A stretch of DNA of 22,408 nucleotides, taken from SIG440 sp045580025 (lineage in GTDB: Bacteria; Bacillota; Clostridia; Monoglobales; Monoglobaceae). The stretch is taken from contig JAZNNB010000046.1 of the NCBI GenBank assembly GCA_045580025.1, forward strand, positions 1 through 22,408, read 5' to 3'. The notes below the pieces were generated by a model. It ran no database searches, had not been told where the DNA came from, and saw nothing but the letters and a program-made list of their open reading frames with translations. The translations under genes were made by a program, and so were the position numbers. Shown piece by piece: positions 21,601 to 22,408 of the stretch; the first letter of the stretch is position 1, and each line of letters begins with the position of its first letter.

Positions 21601-22269
21601 TTAAATAATCTTTTTTTGTAATTTTAAAGCAAACAGATTTTCTATTTTCCCAAAAAGCTCATCAAAAAGGTCTTCCTTTACACAAGTTGCCACAATGGGC
21701 AAGTCAGTAATTTCAGAAATTTCTGATGCATATTTAAGAGAACCTAAAACATCGTCTGCTGTTGTTTCTTCGCCAAGATTTGAATTGTTCACAATCCCCG
21801 TGAACCTTATTTTCCCCGCATTTTCGATTTCTCTCATAACCTCAAGAGTATCTTTCGCATCACGGGTCAGGGGACGAAAGCGATTTATAACAAAAAGCAT
21901 ATCATAGTCGTTTTCTTCCACAATCCCATCTGAATACCTGCCAAGAGCAAGTGCCCCACGGTCATCACCACCTATGTCTATCACAGCCATCTGGGACCTA
22001 TCATCAATCACAGAATACATATCTTGAGGAAGTGCCGGTATATCCACATTCGTGTTTGCATACAGGGAACATATAAGCTTTATGCCGGCATCCTGCAGTT
22101 CTTTCTGGCTGTCCTTTGTCCTGAAATACGGATTTACAATATCAAGGTCAGCAATGGTGACATTCTGGGATTTTCCCTTCATATCGAATGCCATATTCAC
22201 TGCAATATTGGTCTTGCCGCTGCCATAATGTCCCGAAAGCAAGGTTATTCGTTTGTAATCATAACTCAT
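21601..22269 (-). CDS. P-loop ATPase of the MinD/CooC-like class in the oxidoreductase operon
   Basis: A 222-residue cytoplasmic ATPase. The Walker A motif LSGHYGSGKTN is at about 11-21. An A-D-L-D-I-V-N-P switch segment lies at 40-47, and Walker B VIDIGGDDRG near 96-104. This layout recalls SIMIBI-class ATPases that insert cofactors or position proteins, but the Walker A lacks the deviant second lysine of true ParA/MinD proteins. The partner is unknown; maturation of the adjacent iron-sulfur oxidoreductase is a reasonable guess. The frame is open to 22392, but that part runs through the T-box terminator. The ATG at 22269, with GAGGGGG about seven bases upstream, is the likely start. Confidence 0.8.
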   Translation of the reverse strand: MSYDYKRITLLSGHYGSGKTNIAVNMAFDMKGKSQNVTIADLDIVNPYFRTKDSQKELQDAGIKLICSLYANTNVDIPALPQDMYSVIDDRSQMAVIDIGGDDRGALALGRYSDGIVEENDYDMLFVINRFRPLTRDAKDTLEVMREIENAGKIRFTGIVNNSNLGEETTADDVLGSLKYASEISEITDLPIVATCVKEDLFDELFGKIENLFALKLQKKII

Positions 22270-22310
22270 ATGCACACCCCCCTCAACAATGTAAAATTTT
22301 GGGTTTACAA

Positions 22311-22408
22311 AAGAAAACACCCGACTCAAAGAAATGCTTTGAGACGGGTGCAAAGCACTCGCGGTACCACTCAAATTGCGGAAACAATACATCCGCCACT
22401 CATCAGGC
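22311..22408 (-). promoter_or_regulatory. 3' part of a second T-box riboswitch (continues beyond the window)
   Basis: On the minus strand, TTGAGTGGTACCGC (22374-22361) is the conserved T-box sequence with a UGGU bulge, which implies a tRNA with discriminator A. The terminator stem starts at CACCCGTCTCAAAG (22350-22337) and closes at 22331-22318, with one mismatch and an ATTTC loop. It is followed by TTTTCTT. Stem I, the specifier codon and the promoter lie outside the window. It would control the ATPase-vorDBAC-ilvE operon. A branched-chain amino acid specifier is expected from the genes but cannot be read here. Confidence 0.9.

Noticed and set aside
21601..22392. Longer reading of the P-loop ATPase starting at 22392.
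   Set aside because: The extra 41 codons run through the T-box antiterminator and terminator, which form an RNA regulatory structure. The ATG at 22269 has a ribosome binding site.
12826..22408. The region right of the recombinase as a prophage or integrative element cargo.
   Set aside because: It contains no structural phage, replication, relaxase or secretion genes. It consists of regulated metabolic operons with normal promoters, T-boxes and terminators. It could still lie within a rearranged interval, but it does not look like mobile cargo.

Overview
The window looks like a low-GC, anaerobic Firmicute of class Clostridia. The evidence is a sporulation sigma-G gene fragment, a YmxH/YlmC sporulation-family protein, two T-box leaders, a ferredoxin-linked 2-oxoacid oxidoreductase, AGGAGG-type ribosome binding sites and several TTG starts. 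Almost every gene is on the minus strand. The one clear exception is the broken sigG at about 10.9 kb.

Layout, in minus-strand transcription order from the right. (A) 21.6-22.4 kb: the 3' half of a T-box leader enters the window and precedes a P-loop ATPase, a 2-ferredoxin delta subunit, the alpha, TPP and gamma subunits of a 2-oxoacid:ferredoxin oxidoreductase (VOR type), and ilvE, closed by a terminator at 17.9 kb. (B) 12.8-17.86 kb: a near-consensus sigma-A promoter and a complete leucine-type T-box (specifier CUC) precede a LeuA-like protein that has lost its catalytic metal ligands, a fusion of a sugar-isomerase-like TIM barrel to an acyl-CoA ligase, and a metal-dependent amidohydrolase, closed by a terminator at 12.8 kb. 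(C) 11.2-12.75 kb: a small protein translationally coupled to a large serine recombinase. Its 3' end lies 5 bp from the broken end of a plus-strand sigG 5' fragment. (D) 10.5-10.8 kb: ymxH, divergent from sigG. (E) 9.0-10.5 kb: pncB with its own promoter. (F) 0-8.97 kb: a strong promoter starts a long same-strand run: prs, rluB, a YhiN/BaiN-type flavoprotein, a NUDIX hydrolase, zapA, a U32 protein, a NusG-domain-II protein, a Gx transporter, maf, mreB and probably mreC running off the left edge.

How the parts work together. Blocks A and B both look controlled by amino-acid starvation. An acyl-CoA ligase, a VOR-type oxidoreductase and a branched-chain aminotransferase would be enough to make leucine from isovalerate by activation, reductive carboxylation and transamination. 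This is an inference, not a demonstrated pathway. Block C resembles the sigK 'skin' arrangement, but here the interrupted gene is sigG. The 3' half of sigG is nowhere in the 11 kb to the right, so the event is a very large intervening element, a rearrangement, or a loss-of-sporulation lesion. Blocks E and F contain housekeeping genes for PRPP/NAD supply, RNA modification and cell shape or division.
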